Part shown: piece after piece, positions 1 to 9,202 of the stretch
Position numbering within the stretch: the stretch's first letter is position 1
How the letters are laid out: every line of letters begins with the position of its first letter
Source: Pedobacter sp. N36a
GTDB lineage: Bacteria; Bacteroidota; Bacteroidia; Sphingobacteriales; Sphingobacteriaceae
DNA: 64,000 nt
Assembly (NCBI RefSeq): GCF_014472395.1
Contig: NZ_JACSZW010000002.1
Coordinates: 558,001-622,000 of the forward strand
Reading direction: 5' to 3'
Translations under genes and position numbers: made by a program
The notes under the pieces: model-generated
Databases searched by the model: none
Told to the model about the DNA's origin: nothing
The model's input: the letters and a program-made list of their open reading frames with translations, nothing else

Positions 1-1410
1 ACGCAGGCAAGCCCTTTCAAAGTAGTCCAGCAGTGCTGCCCTGTAATCCGGATGTGCACAATTTTCAATCACTACTTTAGCACGCTGTCTAGGTGCCAAA
101 CCGCGCAAATCCGCCAGTCCCTGCTCTGTGACCATCACATCCACATCATGCTCTGTATGGTCAACATGGGAAACCATTGGAACAATTCGTGAAATAGTAG
201 CTGATTTTGCAGCGGATTGCGTGACAAAGACACTTAAATAAGCATTGCGCGCAAAATCTCCGGAGCCTCCGATTCCATTCATCATATTCGTTCCGGCCAC
301 ATGCGTGGAGTTCACATTGCCATAAATGTCACATTCCAATGCGGTGTTGATGGTAATGATCCCTAGCCTGCGGATCACCTCTGCCGCATTACTGATTTCT
401 TGTGGGCGCAGGACGATCTTGTCTTTATAGGATTCGAAATTATGGAATATCTTTTGATAGTATGCTTCTGAAACGGTGATGGATGATCCAGAGGCAAAAG
501 TCATTTTTCCAGCATCGAGCAAATCAAAAGTACTATCTTGCAGGACCTCTGAATACATGGTCAGGTTTTCAAAGTCGCCTTCCATAAAACCGAGCAGTAC
601 TGCATTGGCTACCTTACCAATACCAGCTTGCAGTGGAAGTAATGATTTAGTCAGATTACCTTTCTTCACTTCTGCTGAAAAGAAGCTGACCAGGTGTTTT
701 GCGATTGCTTTAGTGGCCTCATCCGGCGGCACAATTTCTGCCGGACTATCCGTTTTATTCGTGATCACCACCCCTATAATCTTTTTGGGATCGATGTAAA
801 TCGAAGAACGCCCCACACGATCCGAAGCAGCTATAATTGGAATCTCACATCGGTTCGGGTAGTCCCCTGCAGAAAAGATATCGTGCAAGCCGCATACGGA
901 AAAAGGAACGGCGGTATTGACCTCGATAATGACCTGATCTGCCAGTGCAGCAAAAGATGCCGAATTACCTACAGATGTGGTCGGTATGATACTGCCGTCT
1001 GCTTCAATTCTACACGCTTCCAGTACTGCAATATCAATTTTAGGAAAATGGTTTGATTTCAAAAGTGAAACGGTTTCTCCCAAATGCTGGTCGATAAATA
1101 AGACTTCCCCCTGGTTGATCGCCTTTCGCAAAACAGGATCTACCTGGAAAGGCAGTCGTAAAGATAGCGCGTCGGCATCGGCTAAAGCACCATCCGTACC
1201 GTGCCCAAGAGAAGCACCCGTCATGAGTGTGATTTTAAGCGGCTCGCGCTTTGCGCGTTCCGCAACTGCGGCTAATACAGCTTTACTGTCGCCGGCCTTG
1301 GTAAATCCACTGGAAGCCACCACCATCTTGTCTTTAAAGAGCTGTGCGGCTTCTTCTGAGGTCATTATTTTGGAAATTAATTCCTCCCTCAGTATTCTAT
1401 CTGCGTACAT
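1..1410 (-). CDS. Acetyl-CoA hydrolase / succinate (acetate) CoA-transferase family, partial at 3' end
   Basis: Reading the minus strand from the ATG at 1410 gives 470 uninterrupted codons that run off the left edge, so the C-terminus is missing (the family is about 500 residues). It has family I CoA-transferase hallmarks: an N-terminal KMVVASSGF stretch, a GASLGHG turn, the MYSEVLQDS segment that carries the catalytic glutamate in AarC-type enzymes, and the C-terminal GNVNSTHV and MMNGIGGSGDF glycine-rich CoA-binding segments. Such enzymes move CoA between acetate, succinate and propionate or hydrolyse acetyl-CoA in the cytoplasm. An in-register upstream ATG at 1414 runs into a stop, which fixes the start at 1410. 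All plus-strand open frames here are shadows. The exact acyl specificity cannot be read from sequence. Confidence 0.9.
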   Translation of the reverse strand, partial: MYADRILREELISKIMTSEEAAQLFKDKMVVASSGFTKAGDSKAVLAAVAERAKREPLKITLMTGASLGHGTDGALADADALSLRLPFQVDPVLRKAINQGEVLFIDQHLGETVSLLKSNHFPKIDIAVLEACRIEADGSIIPTTSVGNSASFAALADQVIIEVNTAVPFSVCGLHDIFSAGDYPNRCEIPIIAASDRVGRSSIYIDPKKIIGVVITNKTDSPAEIVPPDEATKAIAKHLVSFFSAEVKKGNLTKSLLPLQAGIGKVANAVLLGFMEGDFENLTMYSEVLQDSTFDLLDAGKMTFASGSSITVSEAYYQKIFHNFESYKDKIVLRPQEISNAAEVIRRLGIITINTALECDIYGNVNSTHVAGTNMMNGIGGSGDFARNAYLSVFVTQSAAKSATISRIVPMVSHVDHTEHDVDVMVTEQGLADLRGLAPRQRAKVVIENCAHPDYRAALLDYFERACLR

Positions 1411-1485
1411 ACATTTGGTTTAAAACACAAATCTATACGCATTAATCAGGCAAAAGGTATCCTTTCCGGCCAATTACATATCTTA

Positions 1486-2343
1486 TTATGCCAGCATAGT
1501 ATCCAGACTTAAAACCCCTTTCATCTTTACATATTCTGAGGGTCTAACGCCCAAAGTTTTATAAAAAGTAGTGCTGAAAGTAGGGATGCTATTGTAACCG
1601 ACCATTGATGCGACTTCCTTTACCGACATTTTATCCTCTAGGAGCAGCTGCACTGCCAGCATCATTCTTTGAATGCTCAGGTATTGAATAAATGACATGC
1701 CTACATCACCTTGAAAAAGACGGGAAAGACTCCTTTCACTCAGTCCGAATTTGCTGGCTAAAGCTGGGAACACTATGGCTTCCGACAAGTTTTCTCCCAT
1801 ATAATGAATCACGGCCGCGAGCCTTTTATCCTTTGCATAAGGCAAGGCTAAAGGCAATTTATAAAGGCTCACCTCTGGCAATATCGCCTTTAAGGCTAGT
1901 GCAAAACGATAAGAACTCAGTGCCGTCTCGTCAATATCTCCACTCCATCTGTTGCTGAAAATGATCATTTGAAGCAGCAAATCGTTGACTGGATAAATCC
2001 CTTTTTGCTTATAGAAAGGTGGTTCATTGGCTTCCACAGGGAAATAAAGATTCCTCATGATCACCTCTGCTGAACTGGGATGGATGCTATGGATCACCCC
2101 CGGCGGAATCCACATGTAATGCCTGGCGGGCAAGAAATAGGTCTTTTGCTCCGTACTCACATGAACCACTCCTCCTTCGGTATATAGAAACTGTCCTTTC
2201 TCATGCTGGTGCACAGAAATATCCTGCTCTCCCATCAGGTCATGCATACAATAGATCGTATGAGGGAGTTTATCCACCTCTGTTAAATAGTAATCTTTAT
2301 GAATATTGCCCATGGCTGAAATGAATAAACATTTGACCAACAA
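1486..2343 (-). CDS. AraC family transcriptional regulator
   Basis: A 285-residue protein with an N-terminal cupin-like sensor half (roughly 20-130; HYMWIPPGVIHSI is a typical AraC cupin segment) and a C-terminal double helix-turn-helix (about 180-275; the second helix region reads VASMVGYNSIPTFSTTFYKTLGVRPSEY). It is divergent from the TolC-HlyD-MFS efflux operon that begins 53 bp away, so it probably controls that operon in response to an efflux substrate (inference). The start may be the ATG at 2343 or the internal one at 2313 (MGNIHKDY); the latter leaves more room for the divergent promoters. Confidence 0.88.
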   Translation of the reverse strand: MLVKCLFISAMGNIHKDYYLTEVDKLPHTIYCMHDLMGEQDISVHQHEKGQFLYTEGGVVHVSTEQKTYFLPARHYMWIPPGVIHSIHPSSAEVIMRNLYFPVEANEPPFYKQKGIYPVNDLLLQMIIFSNRWSGDIDETALSSYRFALALKAILPEVSLYKLPLALPYAKDKRLAAVIHYMGENLSEAIVFPALASKFGLSERSLSRLFQGDVGMSFIQYLSIQRMMLAVQLLLEDKMSVKEVASMVGYNSIPTFSTTFYKTLGVRPSEYVKMKGVLSLDTMLA

Positions 2344-2396
2344 AGATAATCAAGCCAACTGGAATGGTTGCAACTTTGTAATGAAAAATTTACACG

Positions 2397-3752
2397 ATGA
2401 AAAAGCTCCCCCTTATCTCAAGGGAATCATTAAATGCCTTGAGCGGTCTGCCTGGAAGACTGTTCGGTACACTATTATTAACGGGAACCATTATCTTCCC
2501 TGTTCAATCACAACAAGTTTTAACACTGCCACAAGCCCTCAGTCTGGCGGCCGAACACAACAAAACTGTTCAGAAATCCAGGGTCCAACAGCACATTGCG
2601 GAGGAAGAAAAGAAAGAAAAGGAAGAAATGAGGATTCCAGAAGTGGATTTCCATGCTTCTTATGCTAGAATCACGGACTTAACTGAGTACAAAAGCGGAT
2701 TAAGCGGTAAAATGGTGACTGCTACGATCCCAGAGATCGCAGATGTAACCTCTTCGGCCAGCATGCCGATTTATGCTGGAGGACAAATCAAATACAGCAT
2801 CAGGAAAGCCAAACAGGAACAGGAAATCAGCAGGCTGAACGTCCAGAAAACTGTAAATGACGTGCAGATTGAAGTGGTAGCGACCTATTTGGGCATATTT
2901 AAACTGATGGAACTGCAAACGCTGATTCTAGAAAACATCAAGGAGGAAGAAGACCGTTTAAAAGAAGTCAGGGCCTTTAAAGCGCATGGAACAGTAACAG
3001 GTAATGAAGTATTGAGGGCAGAATTACAGCGCTCAGATATGCAATTGCGCCTTTTATCAAACCAAAGAAACATTGCTATTGGTCTCCATGATTTACAAAC
3101 CTTACTGGAATTACCTGAAGAAGAAAAGTTATCATTAGACACTAGTGGATTACTCGGCAATAAGTTAACACTTTTTAATTACCAGGATTATCTGGCTTCA
3201 GGCTTTCAAAAAGAGGAAATGGGGATTGCTAAGCAGCAGGAAGCCATCCGTCAGACTGAGCAGCAACTTGCGAAAAGTAGCTCATACCCTAAACTTTCCT
3301 TGTTTGGTTCTTATGGCTATAACTATCCCAACTACATGTTTTTTCCTCCAACAGATAACGGTTATACTTTGGGGAAGATCGGAATAGAAGCCCATTTCAG
3401 CCTGTCTAATTTGTATAAAAACAAGACTAAAATGAAGCTGGCAGCGCAAAGAATCGAAGAGGAAAAAGTAAATACTCAAATTCTTGGCAACCAGATCCGC
3501 GATGAGGTTTTCAAGCAGTACACCAGATACCAGGAAATTATGGATCAGCTGCCGGTTACGGAGAAAGCAAAAAGACAAGCTACTGAAAACTATAGGATCA
3601 TCAAATTGAAGTACCTGAATCAGCTGGCCTTGGTAACCGACATGCTGGATGCAGACAATGCCTTACTCCAGGCCAAGTACAATGTCGTGTCTACGAAGAT
3701 CGACGCCTTAATGAAACATTACGAGTTGCGTTATGCAGCAGGACAATTATAA
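2397..3752 (+). CDS. TolC-like outer membrane efflux protein
   Basis: A 451-residue outer membrane factor and first gene of a three-gene efflux operon. A hydrophobic signal segment (about residues 23-38) ends at a likely VQSQQ cleavage site, followed by LTLPQALSLAAEHNKTV, the standard start of the mature OEP domain. Two long helical coiled-coil repeats follow, as in TolC, with typical text such as KAHGTVTGNEVLRAELQR (about 195-212). It would form the channel that docks on the HlyD-like adaptor encoded 20 bp downstream. The n-region of the signal is unusually long, so a later start is possible, but no better one is evident. Confidence 0.9.
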   Translation: MKKLPLISRESLNALSGLPGRLFGTLLLTGTIIFPVQSQQVLTLPQALSLAAEHNKTVQKSRVQQHIAEEEKKEKEEMRIPEVDFHASYARITDLTEYKSGLSGKMVTATIPEIADVTSSASMPIYAGGQIKYSIRKAKQEQEISRLNVQKTVNDVQIEVVATYLGIFKLMELQTLILENIKEEEDRLKEVRAFKAHGTVTGNEVLRAELQRSDMQLRLLSNQRNIAIGLHDLQTLLELPEEEKLSLDTSGLLGNKLTLFNYQDYLASGFQKEEMGIAKQQEAIRQTEQQLAKSSSYPKLSLFGSYGYNYPNYMFFPPTDNGYTLGKIGIEAHFSLSNLYKNKTKMKLAAQRIEEEKVNTQILGNQIRDEVFKQYTRYQEIMDQLPVTEKAKRQATENYRIIKLKYLNQLALVTDMLDADNALLQAKYNVVSTKIDALMKHYELRYAAGQL

Positions 3753-3772
3753 AATCAGCCTCAAAATTTACA

Positions 3773-4825
3773 ATGAACACAGCAAAAGTGCCTGTACAGC
3801 ATGGCCCATTCCACACTTTTTTTACCATTATAGCCAGCATCATAGCCTCAGGAGGCCTGATCATGGGCATCTGGTTTTTCATCTTTTACAATAATAATGA
3901 GGAGACAAACGATGCGCAGATGGATCAGTATGTGACTCCGGTAGTAACCCGTATTACGGGTTATGTGCAGGAAGTTAAGTATGTAGAAAATCAATTCGTA
4001 CACAAAGGTGATACGTTAATCGTCATCGATAACAGAGAATATCAATCACATTTAGACCTGGCTTTATCAGAAATTGAAAATGCAAAAGAGAGTATTGGTG
4101 TATTGCAAAGAAATGTAGCCACCACGAGAAGTCATACGGCGGTTCAGCAATCTCAGCTGGATGCGGCAAAATCGCAGGTATGGAAGGCGGAAGAAGAATA
4201 CAAACGCTATCATGCACTTTTGAAAGAAGATGCGGCTACACAGCAGCAGGTAGAAACCATAAAATCAAATTACGACTTGGCAAAGGCTCATTACGAAGAG
4301 ATTTTACATGCATTACAGTCTACAGCATTGAGTACTTCGGAAGCTTCGTCTAAGGTTCCGGTAGCGAAAACTGTGATTGGTGGTAAGAAAGCAGCTGTAG
4401 ATAATGCCGCACTGTACCTCTCCTACACCATTTTAACGGCCCCTTACGATGGATGGGTGGGCAAGAAAACTATTCAGCCCGGACAGCTGGTCAAAGAAGG
4501 ACAAACGCTGGTTTCAGTAGTGAGCCAGGAAAAATGGATTACGGCAAATTATAAAGAAACACAGGTAGGCAGGATCACAATTGGTCAGAAGATCACTTTT
4601 AAAGCAGATGCCAGCGGGAACCAGGTTTTCAATGGGATCGTAGAATCGTTCTCCCCAGCAAGTGGCGCAAGGTTTTCGATGCTTCCCCCAGACAATGCCA
4701 CTGGAAACTTTGTGAAAATTGAGCAGCGAATCCCAGTACGCATAAAACTGACTGATCCTGTAAAGGACACTGAATTTTTACGTGCAGGGATGAATGTGAT
4801 CGTTGTTGCTAATCATCAGAAATAA
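3773..4825 (+). CDS. HlyD/EmrA family membrane fusion protein
   Basis: A 350-residue periplasmic adaptor. One N-terminal transmembrane helix (about 18-40) is followed by TNDAQMDQYVTPVVTRITGYV, the first half of the biotinyl-lipoyl motif shared by EmrA proteins, then an alpha-helical hairpin (about 85-200) and the second lipoyl half with the LTAPYDGWVGKKTIQPGQLV signature (about 219-242). It lies between the outer membrane factor and the MFS pump, 2 bp before the pump start. Together they form an EmrAB-TolC type drug efflux complex. Confidence 0.93.
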   Translation: MNTAKVPVQHGPFHTFFTIIASIIASGGLIMGIWFFIFYNNNEETNDAQMDQYVTPVVTRITGYVQEVKYVENQFVHKGDTLIVIDNREYQSHLDLALSEIENAKESIGVLQRNVATTRSHTAVQQSQLDAAKSQVWKAEEEYKRYHALLKEDAATQQQVETIKSNYDLAKAHYEEILHALQSTALSTSEASSKVPVAKTVIGGKKAAVDNAALYLSYTILTAPYDGWVGKKTIQPGQLVKEGQTLVSVVSQEKWITANYKETQVGRITIGQKITFKADASGNQVFNGIVESFSPASGARFSMLPPDNATGNFVKIEQRIPVRIKLTDPVKDTEFLRAGMNVIVVANHQK

Positions 4826-4827
4826 CA

Positions 4828-6411
4828 ATGGCCAGTCAAACTGTATTTAAGCCATGGATGCCCGATTGGGCCATTAAAGCGGTGTTGATCTTTTGTATGC
4901 TCCATTCCATGGTATTATTAGGGCTGTATACCTCTAACACGACCTATTCGGCGAGTTTTCTGGATGTGGAAGTGGAGGATCTGCAGTATGCGATGAGCCT
5001 CACTTATGGCACTTTTCTAGCCACAATATTAATTGAAAGCCGCTTGTTTAAGTATTTTCCAACTCGAAATTACTTCATGGCGATCTATTTCCTTGCCGCA
5101 GTGAGTTTTATCATTTCGGCCTATACGCATGATTATGTGCTGTTTATCATCTTAAGAATGGTAGAAGGTGTTTTAATGGCCCTGCCATGGATTCCTTTAA
5201 GACTGCTGCTGCTCAGCAGGTTCAAATCTAAGAATGCCATCATCATTGTATTCTCCCTGACTTATGGAACTTTGCTGATCGCCTCCCCTTTTATCATGAA
5301 TATCGTAGTCTGGCTACTGGAAAATTACGACTGGAAGTATATGGCTTATGGATCGGCATTTTTTCAGCTGATATGCGTGGCATTGGTGCTGATCACTTTT
5401 ACTGGACACCGTTTTCATAAGAAAACACCACTTTATCAGGTAGATTGGGCAAGTTATGTACTCGTGCATACGGCAATTATTTGCGGTGCTTTTGTATTGA
5501 TTTACGGGGAAAAGAAATATTGGTTCCAATCTTCACAAATCATCCTCGCGACAGCCATTACAGCAGTTAGTTCCGGTTTGTTCCTTGTGAGGCAGCTATC
5601 AGTGAAGCGTCCATGTTTCGATTTAAAGGTTTTTCGCTATGCCAATCTGCGAACGGGACTGGTTTTATTTGTGCTCTTTTATATTTCGAGGGCCAGTTTG
5701 AACATTTGTCACACGACGATGAGTAAAGTCTGGAATTGGGAACCAGTACGTGTAGCAAATATTCAATACCTAAATGCCTTGGGAGATCTGATAGGGATTT
5801 TTATTGCCGCGGTCTTGCTTTCCAAAGCAGTGGCAACTAGGTACATTTTTGTCCTTGGATTTAGCCTGATGGCCGTTTATCATTTATGGTTTACTTTTCT
5901 ATTTGTCCCCGATATATCTTTAGCAGATATTGTTTTACCATACATTCTTCAAGGCGTTGCTGTAGGGATTTTGTTTGTTCCCCTGGTATTGTTTACCGTT
6001 TCTTCCGTTCCAGCATACCTTGCCCCTTTTTCTGGCACTGTAGGCGTAACCGGAAGGTTCTGGGGTAGTACAATTGGTTTTTGCGTGATGCAGAATGCGC
6101 AGGTGTTCTTAGCGCAGAAACATTACAGCAAGTTTAGCGAAAGCATTATCCCTGAACGTCCAGAGATCCAGGAACAAATCAGCAGGTACACACAAAAGTT
6201 TCAAGGGAAAGGTTTTAGCCTGGAGGAGGCCAGTACATTAGCGATGCAGCAGATTACTGCTGGATTGAAAAAACAAGGTATTTTGCTGTCCAATATGGAG
6301 ATCTTTACAGCAATAGGATTTGGATTGATTGTTTTGGTGGTACTCCTGATTTTCAATCGCCACCTCCGACAGACTTTTGACATCTTTAAAAACAGGATCT
6401 GGGGCAATTAA
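4828..6411 (+). CDS. MFS drug efflux transporter (EmrB/DHA2-like)
   Basis: A 527-residue very hydrophobic protein with about 14 predicted membrane segments across the whole length, the DHA2 arrangement usual for EmrB partners of HlyD adaptors. It starts 2 bp after the HlyD stop, so the two are translationally linked. A loop around residues 425-470 is polar, as in other EmrB-like pumps. The inner membrane pump would use the proton gradient and pass substrate to the HlyD and TolC partners. The substrate is not inferable. The operon seems to end here: no gene follows for 260 bp. Confidence 0.9.
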   Translation: MASQTVFKPWMPDWAIKAVLIFCMLHSMVLLGLYTSNTTYSASFLDVEVEDLQYAMSLTYGTFLATILIESRLFKYFPTRNYFMAIYFLAAVSFIISAYTHDYVLFIILRMVEGVLMALPWIPLRLLLLSRFKSKNAIIIVFSLTYGTLLIASPFIMNIVVWLLENYDWKYMAYGSAFFQLICVALVLITFTGHRFHKKTPLYQVDWASYVLVHTAIICGAFVLIYGEKKYWFQSSQIILATAITAVSSGLFLVRQLSVKRPCFDLKVFRYANLRTGLVLFVLFYISRASLNICHTTMSKVWNWEPVRVANIQYLNALGDLIGIFIAAVLLSKAVATRYIFVLGFSLMAVYHLWFTFLFVPDISLADIVLPYILQGVAVGILFVPLVLFTVSSVPAYLAPFSGTVGVTGRFWGSTIGFCVMQNAQVFLAQKHYSKFSESIIPERPEIQEQISRYTQKFQGKGFSLEEASTLAMQQITAGLKKQGILLSNMEIFTAIGFGLIVLVVLLIFNRHLRQTFDIFKNRIWGN

Positions 6412-6639
6412 AACTAAGTTTTTGGACGGTTTATCATAGAGAATTCCCTAGCAGGCTAATAAATTGCAGCTCTTGATCCTGCGCAATCGAAAAAAAGTTT
6501 AAATATTCACTGGTTATTCAGAAAACAGAAACAACTGATTATTAAATAAATAGAATGGATAAAAGATGCTAAAATAGAAATCAGCTCATAATTAACATAA
6601 ATTTTCTTCAAATTTATTAGCAACTGAATATTATTTTTC

Positions 6640-6647
6640 TACCTTTG
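6640..6647 (+). promoter_or_regulatory. -7 box of the tRNA-Lys promoter
   Basis: TACCTTTG fits the Bacteroidota -7 consensus TAnnTTTG and sits 27 bp before the first base of the tRNA. No clear TTG -33 element is seen at the usual spacing. The rest of the 260-bp interval from 6412 shows no other feature. Confidence 0.55.
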
Positions 6648-6673
6648 CACTCCCGAAACAAGGGAACATAAAT

Positions 6674-6749
6674 GATTCCGTAGCTCAGCTGGTAGAGCAT
6701 TACACTTTTAATGTAGTGGTCCTGGGTTCGAATCCCAGCGGGATCACCA
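6674..6749 (+). tRNA. tRNA-Lys (anticodon TTT)
   Basis: The complete cloverleaf can be folded by eye. The acceptor stem GATTCCG pairs with CGGGATC, the D arm is GCTC/GAGC, and the anticodon stem closes a CTTTTAA loop with TTT at 6707-6709. The T arm is CTGGG-TTCGAAT-CCCAG, the discriminator is A6746, and CCA is encoded at 6747-6749. Confidence 0.97.
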
Positions 6750-6769
6750 GAAATAGTAACAAAACGTTT

Positions 6770-6810
6770 AAAAGCCTGCAAATCAATTGATTGCAGGCTT
6801 TTTGTTTTTA
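6770..6810 (+). terminator. Intrinsic terminator after tRNA-Lys
   Basis: The hairpin AAAGCCTGCAA / TTGCAGGCTTT with a nine-base loop is followed by a T-rich run, 22 bp after the tRNA. It separates the tRNA from the group II intron. Confidence 0.85.
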
Positions 6811-7469
6811 TCCAAAACTACAGTTTATTCAATAAATCACATATAAAATTGAGTGATTCGGTGTTGCGCTGTGATAAGCTCGTGAGGTGGGGATTGCAAA
6901 TGAAACACCTCTTCACAACCCGTCAGGTATCCAAACCTGACCGACAAGGACTAGTCATCCACCGGAAGCGAGTCTTGCGTAGTCGTCAGAAATGATGGCA
7001 CGAAGCGTAGACAGCGATTGCCAAAGGTATGCTATTGAGTCTCGAAACCACTGAAATGTCGAAGCCTTGGTTTTCACCGACACCAGGGCAACATCAATCC
7101 GGCGCTAATGACAAGGCGGTACGATTCGACCGGGGTCTTAGAACATATCAGAAGCATATTGGGGTTGTACGGGAACACAGGAGAGCCTCCCGCTTCCATA
7201 CGAAAAGCGGAAATAAGGATGACCGGATCAGAACCATCCTAGCCTACAGGGTACATATCGCCACCCTGACAGGCACATAAGAAAAGGCGATATCGAATGG
7301 TATCCTGACCGAGGGAAACCGAAGGAATGGAAAAGAGCGAAGGCAGTCTTAGTATCTTCATAGTACTGATAGAAAGGTGGGAAATCAACTCCATGAAAGC
7401 CACTGAGTAAGGAAGGGAGGTACCTATATTACGGAGCTGCATTTTAGAAACAAGGAGTGTACCAGAGAC

Positions 7470-8762
7470 ATGAAACAATTGTTAACAGTAGAAATGCAGA
7501 TAGCGGAAAGGGCAAGGAAATATCCTGAGGAAGCCTTAACGAACCTGCATGAAATGGTAGATGTAGGGCTATTGGAAGCCTGTTTTGCCTCCCTGAATAA
7601 AAAGGGTGCAAGCGGCATCGATGGTCAGACATGGAAGGATTATCAAACACAGAAAGGAGAAAGAATACCACAGTTGCTGGCAGAATTCAAGAGTGGAAAA
7701 TACAGGGCACCTCATATCCGCAGAGTATATATACCTAAAGGAGATGGAAAGTTACGCCCATTGGGTTTGACCACAGTAGAAGATAAGCTATTGCAAACAG
7801 CAATAACCAGGATTCTGACCCCGGTGTATGAACAACTATTCCTCCCCTGCTCTTATGGGTTCAGACCAGGAAAATCGCAACATCAGGCATTGGAATCTTT
7901 ATTTAAAGAAGCTAGTTTTAAAGGGATGCGCTATGTAATAGACGCAGATCTCCAAAATTACTTTGGTAGTATAGATCACCAAAGCCTAAGGACTTTCCTT
8001 GACCGCAGGATAAAAGATGGCGTGATCAGAAAAATGATCGATAAATGGCTCAAAGCAGGCATAATGGACAAAGGGCAGCTGAGCTATCCGCGGGAAGGAA
8101 CGCCGCAAGGCGGAGCAATTTCCCCGCTGATCAGCAACATCTTCCTACACTATGTATTGGACGAGTGGTTCAAAGAACAAATTCAACCTCTGCTCAAAGG
8201 AAAAAGCTTTATCATACGTTTTGCTGATGATTATCTGTTAGGATTTACCAATAGAGAAGATGCAATGCGGATGATGGAAGTGCTACCTAAGCGCTTAGGT
8301 AAATTTGGATTAACATTACATCCTGAAAAGACCAGATTAATAGATCTTGGCGCAAATACTAAAAAAGCGCAATCAAACAGGACTTTTGAGTTTCTAGGCT
8401 TTACACATTACATGGGTAAAAGTAGAAAAGGGAATCTGGTGCTAATGCGTAAAACAAGCAGTAAAAAGCTAAATGCGGCACTAATAAGGATGGATGATTG
8501 GATCAAAAAGAATCGGGATAAGATGTCTGTAAAAGAGATTATCTATGAACTCAACCTAAAATTGCGGGGCTATTATGGGTACTATGGCATCACATTCAAT
8601 CTCAGGAAGATCAGATCTTATTATCAAGGGACTAAGCGTATACTTCAGAAATGGTTGAACCGTAGAGGTGGAAAACGAATATGGACATGGGAAAGGATCA
8701 TCAAACTTGTAGAGCAATGGCAGCCATTAATAAGACCCAAGATCGTACACACCTATTTGTAG
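7470..8762 (+). CDS. ltrA: Group II intron reverse transcriptase/maturase
   Basis: A 430-residue intron-encoded protein. The RT domain (about 55-290) shows YIPKGDGKLRPLGLTTVEDKLLQ (RT1-2), YGFRPGKSQHQAL (RT2a), the DADLQNYFGSID block (RT3), EGTPQGGAISPLISNIFL (RT4) and the FADD catalytic pair at 251-254. A maturase X domain (about 320-395, GYYGYYGITFN) follows. No HNH endonuclease domain is present after it, so this is the short type that retrohomes without second-strand cutting by its own nuclease. Start ATG 7470; residues such as EKLLQTA are intact, so it looks functional. Confidence 0.95.
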   Translation: MKQLLTVEMQIAERARKYPEEALTNLHEMVDVGLLEACFASLNKKGASGIDGQTWKDYQTQKGERIPQLLAEFKSGKYRAPHIRRVYIPKGDGKLRPLGLTTVEDKLLQTAITRILTPVYEQLFLPCSYGFRPGKSQHQALESLFKEASFKGMRYVIDADLQNYFGSIDHQSLRTFLDRRIKDGVIRKMIDKWLKAGIMDKGQLSYPREGTPQGGAISPLISNIFLHYVLDEWFKEQIQPLLKGKSFIIRFADDYLLGFTNREDAMRMMEVLPKRLGKFGLTLHPEKTRLIDLGANTKKAQSNRTFEFLGFTHYMGKSRKGNLVLMRKTSSKKLNAALIRMDDWIKKNRDKMSVKEIIYELNLKLRGYYGYYGITFNLRKIRSYYQGTKRILQKWLNRRGGKRIWTWERIIKLVEQWQPLIRPKIVHTYL

Positions 8763-8779
8763 CAAAACCGTAAATAGAG

Positions 8780-8813
8780 GAACCGTGTGCAAGAAAGATG
8801 CTCGCACGGGTCT
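8780..8813 (+). ncRNA. Group II intron domain V hairpin
   Basis: A 34-nt element directly 3' of the maturase ORF. The outer arms GAACCGTG and CGCACGGGTC pair with one A/G mismatch near the base; the inner arm is closed by a GAAA-type loop and a two-base bulge lies on the 3' side. Length and architecture match the catalytic domain V. The triad position reads AAC/ACC rather than the usual AGC, which deserves a check by alignment. Confidence 0.65.
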
Positions 8814-8929
8814 GTGGGGGTGCGGGGAGGTAACGAACCGCTCTACCCGGAAGTAAATTGAAGTTCCCCCGACTCACCGAATAAACGAGTTAACATTCTG
8901 ATATACAGAAAGTTCATTCATTAAACGAC

Positions 8930-8960
8930 TTGACGTCCATGAATTACAAAGCTACATTTG
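8930..8960 (+). promoter_or_regulatory. Bacteroidota-type promoter before integrase remnant
   Basis: TTG at 8930-8932 and TACATTTG at 8953-8960 are separated by 20 bp, the canonical TTG-N20-TAnnTTTG layout. The ATG of the integrase remnant follows 23 bp later. Confidence 0.6.
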
Positions 8961-8982
8961 TTTAACCTTAAATCAGTTGATT

Positions 8983-9057
8983 ATGAAAACGAATTTCAGT
9001 ATGCTCTTCTACATGAAAAAACAATATAACAGATTTTCACGAGCCTTTCCAAACTGA
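8983..9057 (+). pseudogene. Tyrosine recombinase/integrase N-terminal remnant
   Basis: The 24-residue frame begins MKTNFSMLFYMKKQ, the near-invariant opening of the arm-binding domain of Bacteroidota phage/transposon-type tyrosine integrases. After residue 14 similarity stops and a TGA follows at 9055. The remnant keeps a good promoter at 8930-8960. Its 3' end runs into the back of an opposite-strand XRE-like frame, so a deletion has joined the two. It marks the former edge of an integrated element. Confidence 0.55.
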
Positions 9058-9202
9058 CAGCTTTAATGTTCCTTTCATTTATAGAGTAAACATTTTGTGA
9101 GATGTTTAATTGAATGGCCATGTATTGTTGACTGAATCCCTTTTCAATTCTTTTCATGAAGATTTTATTTTTAAGGGCATGAAACATTTTCTCATTATTC
9201 AT
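8996..9202 (-). pseudogene. XRE-family helix-turn-helix fragment
   Basis: A 68-residue frame containing KRIEKGFSQQYMAIQLNISQ and LERLVKICYIV, the Cro/C1-type HTH of small Bacteroidota regulators. The usual SKLERG segment reads SINERN, and the frame ends in unrelated residues (FSCRRAY) that overlap the integrase remnant on the other strand. It is probably truncated at the C-terminus and not functional, though a very small live regulator cannot be excluded. Confidence 0.45.

Larger units (their letters stand above)
6861..8852 (+). mobile_element. Group II intron (ends approximate)
   Basis: About 2 kb of structured RNA surrounds a maturase ORF. The 5' end is placed at GTGTTGCG (6861), a GUGYG-like start; about 600 bp of conserved-looking, GC-richer ribozyme sequence (domains I-III) precedes the ORF. 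After the ORF a 34-nt hairpin at 8780-8813 has the size and shape of domain V (GAACCGTG arm, GAAA-containing loop, CACGGGTC arm). It is followed by a second hairpin, about 8814-8850, as domain VI. The intron lies in intergenic DNA downstream of the tRNA-Lys terminator and interrupts no gene I can see. The exact ends, within 10-30 bp, need comparison with relatives. Confidence 0.8.

Noticed and set aside
476..1423. Three plus-strand open frames of 107-148 codons
   Set aside because: They are antisense shadows of the CoA-transferase gene, whose minus-strand product matches its family along the whole length.
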